20,897 bases of DNA from Psychrosphaera sp. (lineage in GTDB: Bacteria > Pseudomonadota > Gammaproteobacteria > Enterobacterales > Alteromonadaceae). Each line of letters starts with the position of its first letter. Positions within the stretch are counted from its first letter, which is position 1. Location of the stretch: NCBI GenBank assembly GCA_028098005.1, contig JAOHFM010000026.1:1-20897 (forward strand). Direction: 5' to 3'. Both the position numbers and the translations under genes were made by a program. The notes below the pieces were generated by a model. It ran no database searches. It was not told the DNA's origin and saw nothing but the letters and a program-made list of their open reading frames with translations. Below are positions 1 to 9,010 of the stretch, in pieces.

Positions 1-609
1 AGGCGCTTGACTCGGTGCCGCCGGAGCTTGACGTTGTTGCATGCCTTGGTTTGACTGCTGGCCCTGTTGGCCATAGTTACCTTGCTGCTGTTGAGCTTGA
101 TAAGGCTGGTTTGCCGGTGCTGAAGACTGAGGCGCCTGCTGCTGATTCATGCCTTGATTCATGCCTTGGTTCATACCTTGATTAGGTTGTGCAAAACCAC
201 CTGGAGCTGCGGCTGGCTTCTGGTAGCCACCAGCACTTGGTGCTGAGCCGGCATTGTCACTACGACCGCCAAGCATTTGCATTTGACCACCAAAGTCTAC
301 AACAACTTCCGTTGTATACTTGTCTTGGCCACTTGCTTGATCTTGCCATTTGCGCGTTTGCAATTTGCCTTCAAAATAAACTTGTGAACCTTTACGTAAA
401 TATTCACCCGCCACTTCTGCAAGTTTTCCAAATACCACAACTCTGTGCCATTCAGTCTTCTCTTGCATTTGGCCTGTGTTTTTATCTTTCCAAGATTCAT
501 TAGTTGCTAGGCTAATATTGGCAACTGCATTGCCATTTGGCATATATCTGACTTCTGGATCTGAACCTAGTGTTCCTATCAAAATAACTTTATTGACCCC
601 ACGAGCCAT
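1..609 (-). CDS. ssb: Single-stranded DNA-binding protein SSB (3' end cut by window edge)
   Basis: Binds single-stranded DNA as a tetramer and recruits replication, repair and recombination proteins. The reading frame begins [12 protein letters not shown], the classic SSB start, and stays open for 203 codons to the window edge. An OB fold fills about residues 1-110, with the conserved [19 protein letters not shown] and [15 protein letters not shown] stretches. A Gln/Gly/Pro-rich disordered linker follows and includes a three-fold NQGM repeat. The acidic C-terminal tip that binds partner proteins lies outside the window. A good ribosome site (AGGAG, 8 bases before ATG) supports the start. It lies 17 bases downstream of the YajR-type gene on the same strand, so the two are probably co-transcribed. 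No convincing LexA box was seen. Identification is secure. Confidence 0.97.
   Translation of the reverse strand, partial: MARGVNKVILIGTLGSDPEVRYMPNGNAVANISLATNESWKDKNTGQMQEKTEWHRVVVFGKLAEVAGEYLRKGSQVYFEGKLQTRKWQDQASGQDKYTTEVVVDFGGQMQMLGGRSDNAGSAPSAGGYQKPAAAPGGFAQPNQGMNQGMNQGMNQQQAPQSSAPANQPYQAQQQQGNYGQQGQQSNQGMQQRQAPAAPSQAP
144..179 (-). repeat. 12-bp tandem repeat (3 units) in the ssb linker
   Basis: Three 12-base units (gattcatgcctt twice, then ggttcatacctt) lie in tandem inside ssb. They encode consecutive Asn-Gln-Gly-Met tetrapeptides in the disordered linker. The repeat is in frame, so copy-number changes would alter linker length without breaking the gene. Confidence 0.85.
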
Positions 610-626
610 AATAATTCTCCTGCAAA

Positions 627-1994
627 CTAATTAAAATTGGTAACCAGCTGATCAACACTTACTTGGTCGTAAGACTGTTTATCAACTTTCAAATAAATTC
701 TATTTTCATCTTCTACTAGCGTCGCTTCAACAACACCAGCACATTGGCAAATTTGTTCTATAAGTCGCTCTGCGTTGGCGGTATTACTAAACTCAAAAGG
801 AATAGAAACACGCTTAGAGCTAATTGGTAAAACCATACCTGATGCAAAAACAAACCATAATAACGCAAGGGCTGCGTTACTCGCAAACAAATAACTAAAG
901 CCGAAGGTTTCTGCAACATAACCACCTGTTATGCCTCCAAAAAAAGCACCTAAAAATTGACTGCTTGAATACACACCCATAGCCGTGCCTTTTTGTCCGG
1001 CCGGCGATATACGTGAGACGTGAGCTGGTAGGCTTGCTTCTAAAAAGTTAAAGCCTATAAAGAACACAAATAACATTGCGATTATAGTTGTAAAATCAGT
1101 TTGAATTGCTAAACCAACTGACGCCAGAATAAGCATAACAATTGCAACGAGAAAGAACTGTTTCTCCTGACCTTTTTTGGCTGCAATGATGAGCATTGGA
1201 ACCATAAACACAAAGGAAAGTAGCAAAATTGGCAGATAAGCTAACCAATGGTCAGACACTTCAAAACCACTGCTGGAAAATAGCACTGGAATGGCAATAA
1301 ACATAGATGTCATCATTAAGTGAAGAACTAGTACGCCAAAATCTAACCTTAGCAATTGTCGGTTACACATCATGGTAAATAACTGCGATGACGACGCGGT
1401 TATTTCGCCAGACTTGGCTTTTGTCACAGAGTTAGGCACTAACGTTAATACAACAACAATACCGACAAGGGCTAACACAGCGGTTAGATAAAACACGCCT
1501 GACAAGCCAAACGATTCTGCAACCATTGGTCCTAGTACTAAAGCCACTGAAAAGCTCAAGCCTATGCACATTCCAATAACAGCCATCACTTTTGGACGTT
1601 GCTCTTCTCTGGTTACGTCTGCTGCTAATGCTAATACCGCACTGGCAATTGCGCCCATGCCTTGAATAGCACGACCAATTGTTACCGTTACAATGTCTTC
1701 TGCAAGACCGGCTATAACACTACCAATTGCAAATATTACTAAACCTAAAACTATGATTCGTCGACGGCCGTATTTGTCTGACAACCATCCCATTGGAATT
1801 TGAAAAGCCGCTTGCGTTAAGCCGTAAGCACCAATTGCTAAGCCAATCCAAAGCGGGGAAACACCTTCTAAAGATTGCCCATAAATTGCCATAATTGGCA
1901 TAAGCATAAAGAGCCCAAGCATACGAATAGCAAAAACGGATGCCAAAGATACTGCGGTTCTTTTTTCTAATGTATTTAGTTTATCTGAATGCAT
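627..1994 (-). CDS. yajR: YajR-like major facilitator superfamily transporter with C-terminal cytoplasmic domain
   Basis: A 12-helix inner-membrane transporter of 455 residues, about the length of E. coli YajR (454). The N-terminus aligns with YajR ([16 protein letters not shown], then [16 protein letters not shown]). MFS motif A is [11 protein letters not shown] at about residues 69-79, between helices 2 and 3. AQ...[20 protein letters not shown] near residue 340 is also YajR-like. The last 65 residues or so form a soluble domain, matching the ferredoxin-like YAM domain of YajR. The substrate is unknown; YajR is considered a drug:H+ type antiporter, but its function is not settled. No good Shine-Dalgarno precedes the ATG, yet alignment to YajR favours this start. 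It probably heads a two-gene transcript with ssb. Symbol by similarity only. Confidence 0.85.
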   Translation of the reverse strand: MHSDKLNTLEKRTAVSLASVFAIRMLGLFMLMPIMAIYGQSLEGVSPLWIGLAIGAYGLTQAAFQIPMGWLSDKYGRRRIIVLGLVIFAIGSVIAGLAEDIVTVTIGRAIQGMGAIASAVLALAADVTREEQRPKVMAVIGMCIGLSFSVALVLGPMVAESFGLSGVFYLTAVLALVGIVVVLTLVPNSVTKAKSGEITASSSQLFTMMCNRQLLRLDFGVLVLHLMMTSMFIAIPVLFSSSGFEVSDHWLAYLPILLLSFVFMVPMLIIAAKKGQEKQFFLVAIVMLILASVGLAIQTDFTTIIAMLFVFFIGFNFLEASLPAHVSRISPAGQKGTAMGVYSSSQFLGAFFGGITGGYVAETFGFSYLFASNAALALLWFVFASGMVLPISSKRVSIPFEFSNTANAERLIEQICQCAGVVEATLVEDENRIYLKVDKQSYDQVSVDQLVTNFN

Positions 1995-2028
1995 AGTAAG
2001 ATGAATAAATTACAATTTTAGCCAATAG

Positions 2029-2057
2029 ATTAAATGAACCGAGTAGTATACTAACAA
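2029..2057 (-). promoter_or_regulatory. Candidate sigma-70 promoter for the YajR-like gene and ssb
   Basis: On the minus strand TTGTTA and TTTAAT are separated by exactly 17 bases, about 35 bases before the transporter ATG. This fits -35/-10 spacing, with two mismatches in each hexamer. In such AT-rich DNA chance matches are common, so support is moderate. Confidence 0.4.
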
Positions 2058-2111
2058 ACGGGCATTTAAATAAGCCTACATTGCATTTAGTTTCGACTTT
2101 ATATATGCCTT

Positions 2112-4904
2112 TTAATCTAAGGTCGCTAAGAGCTCTTGTGCCTGAGTTTGCCAACGTTCATTTTCCGCATTTTCTATCGCAAACTTTAACTCACGCTTAG
2201 CTTCACTTTTTCTATTCAGCTTAAATAACGTATTCGCTAAATGGTAACGAATAGTAGGGTTAGATGAATCCATTGCATAGGCGTTACGTAACGTCTGTAA
2301 TGACTCATCATATCGACCTAGCTTAAAATAAACCCACCCTAAGGTGTCAACAATAGCTGGATTTGCACTGTTGATGCTCATGGCCAACTTTGAGAACTCC
2401 AATGCTTTAGTTGCATCACTCTCTACAGATATATTAGCCAGGTTGTTAATTAAATTAGGGTCTTTAGCAAAGGCTGGCGTTTGAAATAATTCTTGATAGA
2501 TAGGCAATGCTAATTCGTATTGATACTGGTTCATGTAATGATCAGCTAGCAGCCTTTGACGCCACAACTGACTCTCAAACTCGTTGGCAAGTGACTTTAA
2601 TTTGTTTGTCACTTTTTCAATTCCTTTACCTCGGTTTGCTAGCTGATATAAGTTCATTAAGGCTAAATTAAACTGAGGATCTATTTCAAGCGCCTGCCAG
2701 TAAAAATCAAACGCCTCATTTAACTGACCTCGAATCATGCGAATATCACCTGAAAGTAGAAGTACATTAGCTTCTTTAGGCAGTTTTTTTAATAATGAGT
2801 CCGCTTTTCTCTGACCTTCATCTAGCTGGCCTAGCGCAATGACTAAACGCGCATCTTCTATTCTCACACGCAGATTATTTGGTATTAATTGTTTCAGTTT
2901 GGCCAACGTTTTACTTGCTGCATCATAATCCTTAATACCACGTTGAAGTCGTGCAATCTGAAATAACATTGGCGCATTACTTTCAGCTAAACCAAACAGT
3001 ATCCCTAGCTGATATTTTGCCTCAGAAACTCTGTCTAACTTCGTTAATATGTTTACGTACTTAAAAAGGTAATTGGCGTTATATAGGTCCATTTCAGTCA
3101 AGTGTTTAATAATACGAAGTGCTTGCTGATAATCATTTTGTGCAATGAATATATCGAGCAAAAGCTCTTTACTCTTAGCACCCGACGCTTGCATTGATAT
3201 AGTTTCTAAGATTGGAATGGCCGACGCATAATTACCCTGAAGATAGTAAGTTTGCGCAAGCATTAACTTCACATCTTCATTGAGTGGCTGCGTGTTATTT
3301 AGTTCAACTAGCAAGGTAAGCGCTGACCCTAGCTTGTTCTGCATTTTTAATGCCGTGGCTAAATTAAATTTAGCTTCAAAAAAGTTTGGGTGTGACTCTA
3401 GAATGCGTTCAGCCAGTGACTGTGCAGCCTCAGCTTCTTTCTTTTTTATAAGAACCGCAACTTTAAAGTTTAAGAGATTCTTGTTTTCTGGAGCCTCTTC
3501 TAATAATTTTGTAATTATTTGCTCAGCTTCGGCAACATTTCCGCCTTGTAAACTCATTAGCCCTTTAGATAACAATAGCTTCGTTTTATTACCCGTCCCT
3601 GTTGGATTCATTTCTTGTAGCATCTTATTGGCTTCAGACACTCGACCGGCTTTTCTCAAAATATTAACGAGCTTTAAGGTGACATCTACATTGCCTGGGT
3701 ACTGTGCTTGCATTTTGTAAAGTAGCCGTTCAGCATCAAAACGCTTGCCGTTGATCCTATATAGGTCAACCAGTTTTAATGCTAAGTTTTCATCCTTAAG
3801 TACACTGCTCTCATATCTAGAAAGTAAAATTTCTGCATCTTGGCTGTTGCCGTCTCTAATATAAATATCTGCTAACATAGATAACGCTTTTGTATCAGTT
3901 GGTACTACGGCTAAATAACGGGTTAAATCTTTTGAGGCTTGCTCCATGTTCCCTAACAGGTAAGAAGATATCGCAGTTACAAATATTAGCGACGGATCAT
4001 TAGCATACTGTTCTTCTTCCAATAATGATGTGGTGTTTGATAGCGCTTCCAACATTTGTTCAGACTGTTTGTCTTGCTTATCAATAGAAAGTAACCAACT
4101 AGACATTAACATGATATGTGGATCGTTCGGGGTCTCCGTTAATATTTCATCAACTAAGTTTTTTGCATTATCGATTTGGTCCGTTTGTATATAAGCCTGA
4201 ACCAAAGAGCGTTTTACAACAGGATCCGTAGATAACTGTTTAAGCGCCATTTGGTAATACTCTATTGCTTTAGACCAATTATTCTTAAATCCTTCTATTT
4301 GACCCAATAAATGAAGCGTTCTGTGATCTTGAGAGGTCTTTCCTAACGCTTCCAAAGCCAATCTTTCCGCTTCGTCTAAGTTCCCTTGGCCAAGCTCAAA
4401 AGAAGCGTAACTATTTAACGCTCTTAAGTTATTGTTAGATAGGGTTAATGCTTCAGCGTATGCTTTTCTTGCTAGCTCAGTAAGGTTTAGATTTTGATAG
4501 GCAACTGCTTTGGCTAACAAATAGTTATATTTACCTGTTTTAGATAAACGGTGACCATTCGCAATATTCAAAACATCTTTGTAACGTTTTGCAAAATTTA
4601 GCGCTGATGCATAGTCAGCAATTATAAGATTAATGTCTGCATTATAAAGCAACGCCTCTTCAAACTCTTTTATTGCTTGCGGGAATAAAGCTTTATGTAG
4701 AAGAATTTTACCCATTAATATTTTTGATGGAAGGTTTCTTGGTTGTTGCTCTAATGCATTTTTTAAATAGATATAACTGGCTTCATAGTTACCATCATTG
4801 AATGCTTGCACAGCTTGCTCATAAAAACTATTTGCTGATAGAGCCTTTGGAGCGAAGCTAAGAAAGGTGGCGGTAAATATGATTAATAGAAATCTACAAA
4901 ACAT
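2112..4904 (-). CDS. prsT: PEP-CTERM system TPR-repeat protein PrsT
   Basis: A 930-residue protein built almost wholly of tetratricopeptide repeats. It matches the PrsT family (TIGR02917) that accompanies exosortase/PEP-CTERM systems making exopolysaccharide-associated surface proteins. Residues 1-23 are a signal peptide (hydrophobic core LLIIFTATFLSF, probable cut after ALS), so it acts in the periplasm or at the envelope. Repeats run from about residue 27 to the end, for example FYEQAVQAFNDGNYEASYIYL near the start and TLGWVYFKLGRYDESLQTL near the end. Many PrsT proteins are described as lipoproteins, but no lipobox is visible: the only early Cys is at position 3. The gene directly follows the PEP-CTERM gene on the same strand with a terminator between them. 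No exosortase or EPS genes lie in the window. The ribosome site is weak (AGGT). Family call is confident; exact role is inferred. Confidence 0.88.
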   Translation of the reverse strand: MFCRFLLIIFTATFLSFAPKALSANSFYEQAVQAFNDGNYEASYIYLKNALEQQPRNLPSKILMGKILLHKALFPQAIKEFEEALLYNADINLIIADYASALNFAKRYKDVLNIANGHRLSKTGKYNYLLAKAVAYQNLNLTELARKAYAEALTLSNNNLRALNSYASFELGQGNLDEAERLALEALGKTSQDHRTLHLLGQIEGFKNNWSKAIEYYQMALKQLSTDPVVKRSLVQAYIQTDQIDNAKNLVDEILTETPNDPHIMLMSSWLLSIDKQDKQSEQMLEALSNTTSLLEEEQYANDPSLIFVTAISSYLLGNMEQASKDLTRYLAVVPTDTKALSMLADIYIRDGNSQDAEILLSRYESSVLKDENLALKLVDLYRINGKRFDAERLLYKMQAQYPGNVDVTLKLVNILRKAGRVSEANKMLQEMNPTGTGNKTKLLLSKGLMSLQGGNVAEAEQIITKLLEEAPENKNLLNFKVAVLIKKKEAEAAQSLAERILESHPNFFEAKFNLATALKMQNKLGSALTLLVELNNTQPLNEDVKLMLAQTYYLQGNYASAIPILETISMQASGAKSKELLLDIFIAQNDYQQALRIIKHLTEMDLYNANYLFKYVNILTKLDRVSEAKYQLGILFGLAESNAPMLFQIARLQRGIKDYDAASKTLAKLKQLIPNNLRVRIEDARLVIALGQLDEGQRKADSLLKKLPKEANVLLLSGDIRMIRGQLNEAFDFYWQALEIDPQFNLALMNLYQLANRGKGIEKVTNKLKSLANEFESQLWRQRLLADHYMNQYQYELALPIYQELFQTPAFAKDPNLINNLANISVESDATKALEFSKLAMSINSANPAIVDTLGWVYFKLGRYDESLQTLRNAYAMDSSNPTIRYHLANTLFKLNRKSEAKRELKFAIENAENERWQTQAQELLATLD

Positions 4905-4945
4905 GAGAAGACCTGTAACAAGAAAGATAATTGGAGATTTAAAAC

Positions 4946-4972
4946 AAAAAAGATGGCAAATGCCACCTTTTT
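4946..4972 (-). terminator. Rho-independent terminator after the PEP-CTERM gene
   Basis: A hairpin with arms GGTGGCA and TGCCATC (one G-T pair) around a two-base loop lies in A/T runs, giving a T6 tail on the minus strand. It lies 27 bases beyond the PEP-CTERM stop and 42 bases before the PrsT start. A-runs on one side and T-runs on the other make it potentially bidirectional. It suggests that PrsT has its own promoter or relies on read-through. Confidence 0.75.
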
Positions 4973-4998
4973 AGGGATTATATTTTAAAAGCTAAGAG

Positions 4999-5865
4999 TT
5001 AAACGTTAAGTTTAAACTGACTTTGCTTCTTTTTATTTCGGTACATCAAACCAAGTCCAACAGCAAATAATGCAATAGAAGTTGGTTCAGGAACATCAAC
5101 TACCGAATCTGAACCAGATGCTAGCTGAGCTGAAACACCCAGTAACTTGAATGAATCATAATCGCAGTTTGCCATTTCATTATAAAGGCCAACTAACCAA
5201 TGTTGAGACTCACCTGAGATACCATCTAATGAGTAGTATTGATCAACGCTACTATCACTATTAGCTTGAGCTGTCGTGTTTTTATACATGTCAGAAAGGG
5301 AATAGATATCACTCCACGCGGCTCCACTGCCCATTGCGTCTCGTTTTTCTTGACTGATTGCCACAACACCAAAATCTAGAGTGTTATTGCCATTTCCATG
5401 CGTATCTTGCCAACCAATATTAATCTGCTCTAATGTTACTGATTGACTAAACGATAACAGAACCATGTCTTGATCAGACCATTCCGCGCCAGCTGCACTA
5501 TAGTTGTCGATGCCATGCTCAGGAGAGCTAGTGCTTTCATCGTTATTTACAACGCCAAAACCACTACTTGAACCCCAGTAATATAGGTCAGCTGCTACAA
5601 CGTTACCGTCATACCTATCAGTGTCTGAGCTATTAGTGTCAATTGGCGCTGAGTCAGACCATGCTGTCATCGTCATTTGAATGCCGTTATTGGTCATTGC
5701 AATTGATTGATAATCAGAAGAATAATTTAAGTTTGTTCCATCCACTAGAACGTCAGTCGCAGGATCGAAATCTGCGTTATTGAATGTCCAGGTTGTACTT
5801 GTAGGGCTTGCGCTTGCAGATGCAACAAAAGCCAGTGCCGCTATGGCAGTTATTATTTTCAACAT
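4999..5865 (-). CDS. PEP-CTERM sorting-domain surface protein (exosortase substrate)
   Basis: A 288-residue exported protein. Residues 1-20 are a signal peptide ending in ASASASP. The C-terminus has the full PEP-CTERM sorting signal: VPEP at about 258-261, a hydrophobic helix (TSIALFAVGLGLMY) and a basic tail (RNKKK). Exosortase would cleave at this signal during delivery to the cell surface or matrix. The body is Asp/Ser/Asn-rich and contains GFGVVNNDE and EHGIDN, a pattern I associate with the XDP/XDD-type exosortase-dependent surface proteins; that subfamily label is from memory and tentative. The start was chosen at 5865 because GGAAG lies five bases upstream and the signal peptide begins there. 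The longer reading frame would start inside the promoter. A sigma-54 promoter lies about 57 bases upstream of the start. Likely a matrix or biofilm protein working with PrsT next door. Confidence 0.85.
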   Translation of the reverse strand: MLKIITAIAALAFVASASASPTSTTWTFNNADFDPATDVLVDGTNLNYSSDYQSIAMTNNGIQMTMTAWSDSAPIDTNSSDTDRYDGNVVAADLYYWGSSSGFGVVNNDESTSSPEHGIDNYSAAGAEWSDQDMVLLSFSQSVTLEQINIGWQDTHGNGNNTLDFGVVAISQEKRDAMGSGAAWSDIYSLSDMYKNTTAQANSDSSVDQYYSLDGISGESQHWLVGLYNEMANCDYDSFKLLGVSAQLASGSDSVVDVPEPTSIALFAVGLGLMYRNKKKQSQFKLNV

Positions 5866-5932
5866 AACTTCTTCCGTTAAAGCTCGATATAATCGAACTA
5901 ATAAAAAAATACTTTTCCTAATAAAAAGGTTC

Positions 5933-5948
5933 TGCAATCACCAGGCCA
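5933..5948 (-). promoter_or_regulatory. Sigma-54 (-24/-12) promoter of the PEP-CTERM gene
   Basis: The minus strand reads TGGCCTGGTGATTGCA. The GG and GC doublets are 10 bases apart, exactly as in the consensus TGGCACG-N4-TTGCW, and 14 of the 16 positions fit. The predicted transcription start lies near 5922, leaving a leader of about 57 bases. Known biology supports it: PEP-CTERM genes in other bacteria are switched on by the PrsK/PrsR two-component pair with RpoN. No prsK or prsR is present in the window. Confidence 0.72.
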
Positions 5949-5964
5949 ACTTGTAACTCATTGA

Positions 5965-5985
5965 TTTTAATTACTAAAATTAAAA
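5965..5985. repeat. AT-rich inverted repeat upstream of the sigma-54 promoter
   Basis: TTTTAATT and AATTAAAA form a perfect 8-base inverted repeat with a 5-base spacer (ACTAA). It starts 17 bases upstream of the -24 element of the PEP-CTERM promoter and lies between two divergent genes. It could be an activator or IHF-like site, or chance in AT-rich DNA. Confidence 0.3.
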
Positions 5986-6175
5986 CCCCAATCATAAGTG
6001 TAAAATAATGTGACAGCAACAAACGCATTTTAACTGTTTGGAGTATTTTTGACCAGTTTTAATTTTTACTAATCATATTGATCTATCATCTTCTTTTATT
6101 CATACAGTGTTTTATTTACGCGTTGGCCGGTTTAGTGTCATACTGTCTGATCTGATAAATAGGTAAGAAGTGAAT

Positions 6176-8998
6176 ATGGACAAGATTGAAGTTCGTGGTG
6201 CCCGTACCCACAATTTGAAAAACATAGATATTGAGATCCCTCGCGATAAACTTATTGTAATCACTGGCCTGTCAGGTTCAGGTAAATCTTCACTCGCGTT
6301 TGATACGCTCTATGCTGAAGGCCAGCGTAGGTACGTTGAATCACTTTCAGCCTATGCACGTCAGTTTTTGTCACTGATGGAAAAACCTGATGTTGACCAT
6401 ATTGAAGGGCTTTCCCCTGCAATTTCTATTGAACAAAAATCCACATCACATAATCCACGTTCTACCGTTGGTACAATTACCGAAATTTATGACTATTTAC
6501 GACTTTTGTATGCTCGAGTTGGTACCCCAACTTGCCCAACGCATGGCGAACCACTTGAAGCACAAACCGTATCTCAAATGGTCGACCGTGTTTTAGCGTT
6601 ACCTGAGAGCTCCAAAATCATGATCCTTGCACCGGTTGTCAGAGACCGTAAAGGTGAGCATGTCAAAACTCTTGAAAACTTATCCGCTCAAGGCTTTATC
6701 AGAGCAAGAATTGATGGTGAAGTGTGCGACCTTTCAGATCCTCCTGAATTAGAACTTCATAAAAAACACACCATTGAGGTAGTTGTAGACCGTTTGAAAG
6801 TCCGTGAAGATATCCAGCAGCGTCTTGCTGAGTCAATTGAGACTTCGTTAGATTTAAGTGGCGGTATTGTAAATGTTGCCTTTATGGAAGGAGATAACGA
6901 ACCACTAACATTTAGCGCAAACTTTGCCTGCCCAGTTTGTGGTTATTCAATGCAAGAGTTAGAGCCAAGGCTTTTCTCGTTTAACAATCCGGCAGGAGCT
7001 TGTTCAACCTGTGATGGCTTAGGCGTTAAACAATATTTTGATTCAGATAAGGTCATAATAAACAATGAATTGAGTTTAACTGGCGGAGCGATTAGAGGCT
7101 GGGATAAACGCAATTTTTATTACTTCCAAATGCTTAAATCTCTAGCAGAACATTATGACATTGATTTAAGTCAGCCATTTAATGACTTACCTGCAGAGCA
7201 CCGCCACGTTATTTTGAATGGTAGTGGCAAACAAAGTATTGAATTTAAATACATGAATGACCGTGGTGATGTTGTAGTTCGAAACCATCCATTTGAAGGC
7301 ATCTTACCGAACATGGAGCGCCGTTATAAAGAAACGGAGTCAAACACAGTAAGAGAAGAGCTAACCAAATATATTAGCACTCAACCTTGTCCTAGCTGTG
7401 ATGGCAGTCGTCTTCGTGAAGAGGCTCGTCATGTTTTTGTGACAAACACTAATTTGCCAACTATTACACAAATGTCTATCGGTGAAGCTAGCCAATTTTT
7501 TGAAGACTTAAACCTTAGTGGTCAAAAAGCACAAATAGCCGAGAAAATTCTAAAAGAGATACGAGAGCGATTAGGATTCCTAGTAAATGTAGGATTAACC
7601 TATCTATCACTTTCTCGAAGTGCAGAAACTCTGTCTGGTGGTGAAGCACAACGAATTCGCCTGGCCAGCCAAATTGGTGCAGGTTTAGTTGGTGTTATGT
7701 ACGTTTTAGACGAACCTTCTATTGGTCTTCATCAGCGTGATAATGACAGGTTATTGCAAACTCTTATTCATTTACGAGATCTTGGCAATACCGTTATTGT
7801 AGTGGAACACGATGAAGACGCAATTAGAGCAGCAGACTACGTTATTGATATTGGTCCTGGAGCGGGCGTGCATGGCGGTGAAATCATTGCTAAAGGCACA
7901 CCTGATGAAGTAAAAAACAATCCAAACTCTGTGACCGGCCAATTCTTGTCTGGTGTTCGTCAAATCGCGGTACCTAAACAACGTGTGCCAGTGACCGATC
8001 AATGGTTGTCTTTAAAAGGCGCTACGGGTAACAATTTACAAGATGTATCAATAGATATTCCCATTGGATTAATGACTTGTGTTACCGGAGTTTCAGGCTC
8101 TGGTAAATCGACACTGATTAACGGTACTTTGTTTCCTATTGCACACCGTGAACTAAACAAAGCGACGTTATCTGAGCCAGCTCCTTATAAAGAGATTACT
8201 GGTATTGAACTGCTTGATAAAGTTATTGATATTGACCAAAGCCCCATTGGCCGGACTCCTCGTTCAAACCCAGCGACTTATACTGGCATCTTTACAAATA
8301 TTCGTGATTTGTTTGCTGGCACTCAAGAAGCTCGCGCGAGAGGCTATAAAGCAGGCCGTTTTAGTTTTAATGTTAAAGGTGGTCGATGCGAGGCTTGCCA
8401 GGGTGACGGCTTGATAAAAGTTGAAATGCACTTTTTACCAGACGTTTACGTTCCATGTGATGTTTGTGGCAGCAAACGCTATAACCGTGAAACGTTAGAA
8501 GTTATGTATAAAGGCAAAAACATTAATCAAGTTCTTGAAATGACAGTAGAAGATGCGCGCGAATTTTTTGATGCTATTCCTGCTATTTCCAGAAAACTAC
8601 AAACATTAATGGATGTTGGTCTGAGCTACATAAGACTTGGTCAGTCAGCGACAACCTTATCGGGCGGTGAAGCCCAACGGGTTAAGCTTGCTAAGGAGCT
8701 GTCTAAACGCGATACAGGCCAAACACTCTATATTCTTGATGAGCCAACAACCGGTCTTCATTTTCATGATATTGAGCAGTTGTTGACCGTCATCCACCGC
8801 CTTCGCGATCACGGCAATACCATAGTGATCATTGAGCACAACTTGGATGTGGTTAAAACTGCGGACTATATCATTGACTTAGGGCCTGAGGGTGGTTCTG
8901 GTGGTGGAACAATCGTTGCGGCAGGTACACCAGAAGAAGTTTGTGAGGTTAAAGAGTCATTTACCGCTAAGTACTTAAAGCCACTTATAAAGTTATAA
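6176..8998 (+). CDS. uvrA: Excinuclease ABC subunit A (UvrA)
   Basis: DNA-damage sensor of nucleotide excision repair; a dimer that loads UvrB onto lesions. From the ATG at 6176 it is 940 residues, the same as E. coli UvrA, and it begins [16 protein letters not shown] as that protein does. An in-frame GTG two codons earlier is less likely. First ATPase: Walker [10 protein letters not shown] at 31-39, signature [12 protein letters not shown] near 487, Walker [14 protein letters not shown] near 512. Second ATPase: Walker [10 protein letters not shown] near 640, signature [12 protein letters not shown] near 829, Walker [14 protein letters not shown] near 853. Both zinc modules are complete (CPVC...CSTC near 253-283, and CEAC...CDVC near 740-766). 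No key residue is missing. The upstream region has one LexA-like half site but no full SOS box. It converges with the EAL-domain gene across 12 bases. Confidence 0.98.
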   Translation: MDKIEVRGARTHNLKNIDIEIPRDKLIVITGLSGSGKSSLAFDTLYAEGQRRYVESLSAYARQFLSLMEKPDVDHIEGLSPAISIEQKSTSHNPRSTVGTITEIYDYLRLLYARVGTPTCPTHGEPLEAQTVSQMVDRVLALPESSKIMILAPVVRDRKGEHVKTLENLSAQGFIRARIDGEVCDLSDPPELELHKKHTIEVVVDRLKVREDIQQRLAESIETSLDLSGGIVNVAFMEGDNEPLTFSANFACPVCGYSMQELEPRLFSFNNPAGACSTCDGLGVKQYFDSDKVIINNELSLTGGAIRGWDKRNFYYFQMLKSLAEHYDIDLSQPFNDLPAEHRHVILNGSGKQSIEFKYMNDRGDVVVRNHPFEGILPNMERRYKETESNTVREELTKYISTQPCPSCDGSRLREEARHVFVTNTNLPTITQMSIGEASQFFEDLNLSGQKAQIAEKILKEIRERLGFLVNVGLTYLSLSRSAETLSGGEAQRIRLASQIGAGLVGVMYVLDEPSIGLHQRDNDRLLQTLIHLRDLGNTVIVVEHDEDAIRAADYVIDIGPGAGVHGGEIIAKGTPDEVKNNPNSVTGQFLSGVRQIAVPKQRVPVTDQWLSLKGATGNNLQDVSIDIPIGLMTCVTGVSGSGKSTLINGTLFPIAHRELNKATLSEPAPYKEITGIELLDKVIDIDQSPIGRTPRSNPATYTGIFTNIRDLFAGTQEARARGYKAGRFSFNVKGGRCEACQGDGLIKVEMHFLPDVYVPCDVCGSKRYNRETLEVMYKGKNINQVLEMTVEDAREFFDAIPAISRKLQTLMDVGLSYIRLGQSATTLSGGEAQRVKLAKELSKRDTGQTLYILDEPTTGLHFHDIEQLLTVIHRLRDHGNTIVIIEHNLDVVKTADYIIDLGPEGGSGGGTIVAAGTPEEVCEVKESFTAKYLKPLIKL

Positions 8999-9010
8999 AG
9001 TTACATCCAA

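Noticed and set aside
189..503. Plus-strand open frame opposite ssb
   Set aside because: It is a shadow of the conserved SSB coding strand, without a ribosome site or recognisable domain.
3280..3720. 146-codon plus-strand frame inside prsT
   Set aside because: Antisense to well-formed TPR repeats; Ser/Phe-rich composition is typical of a reverse-strand shadow.
5866..5937. Longer N-terminus for the PEP-CTERM protein
   Set aside because: It would start from a TTG inside the sigma-54 -12 element. The ATG at 5865 has a ribosome site and begins a proper signal peptide.
6141..6160. Possible LexA (SOS) box before uvrA
   Set aside because: TACTGT matches a left half site, but the expected right half (ACAGTA) is ATAAAT. 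Another TACAGT near 6104 is oriented wrongly and too far away.
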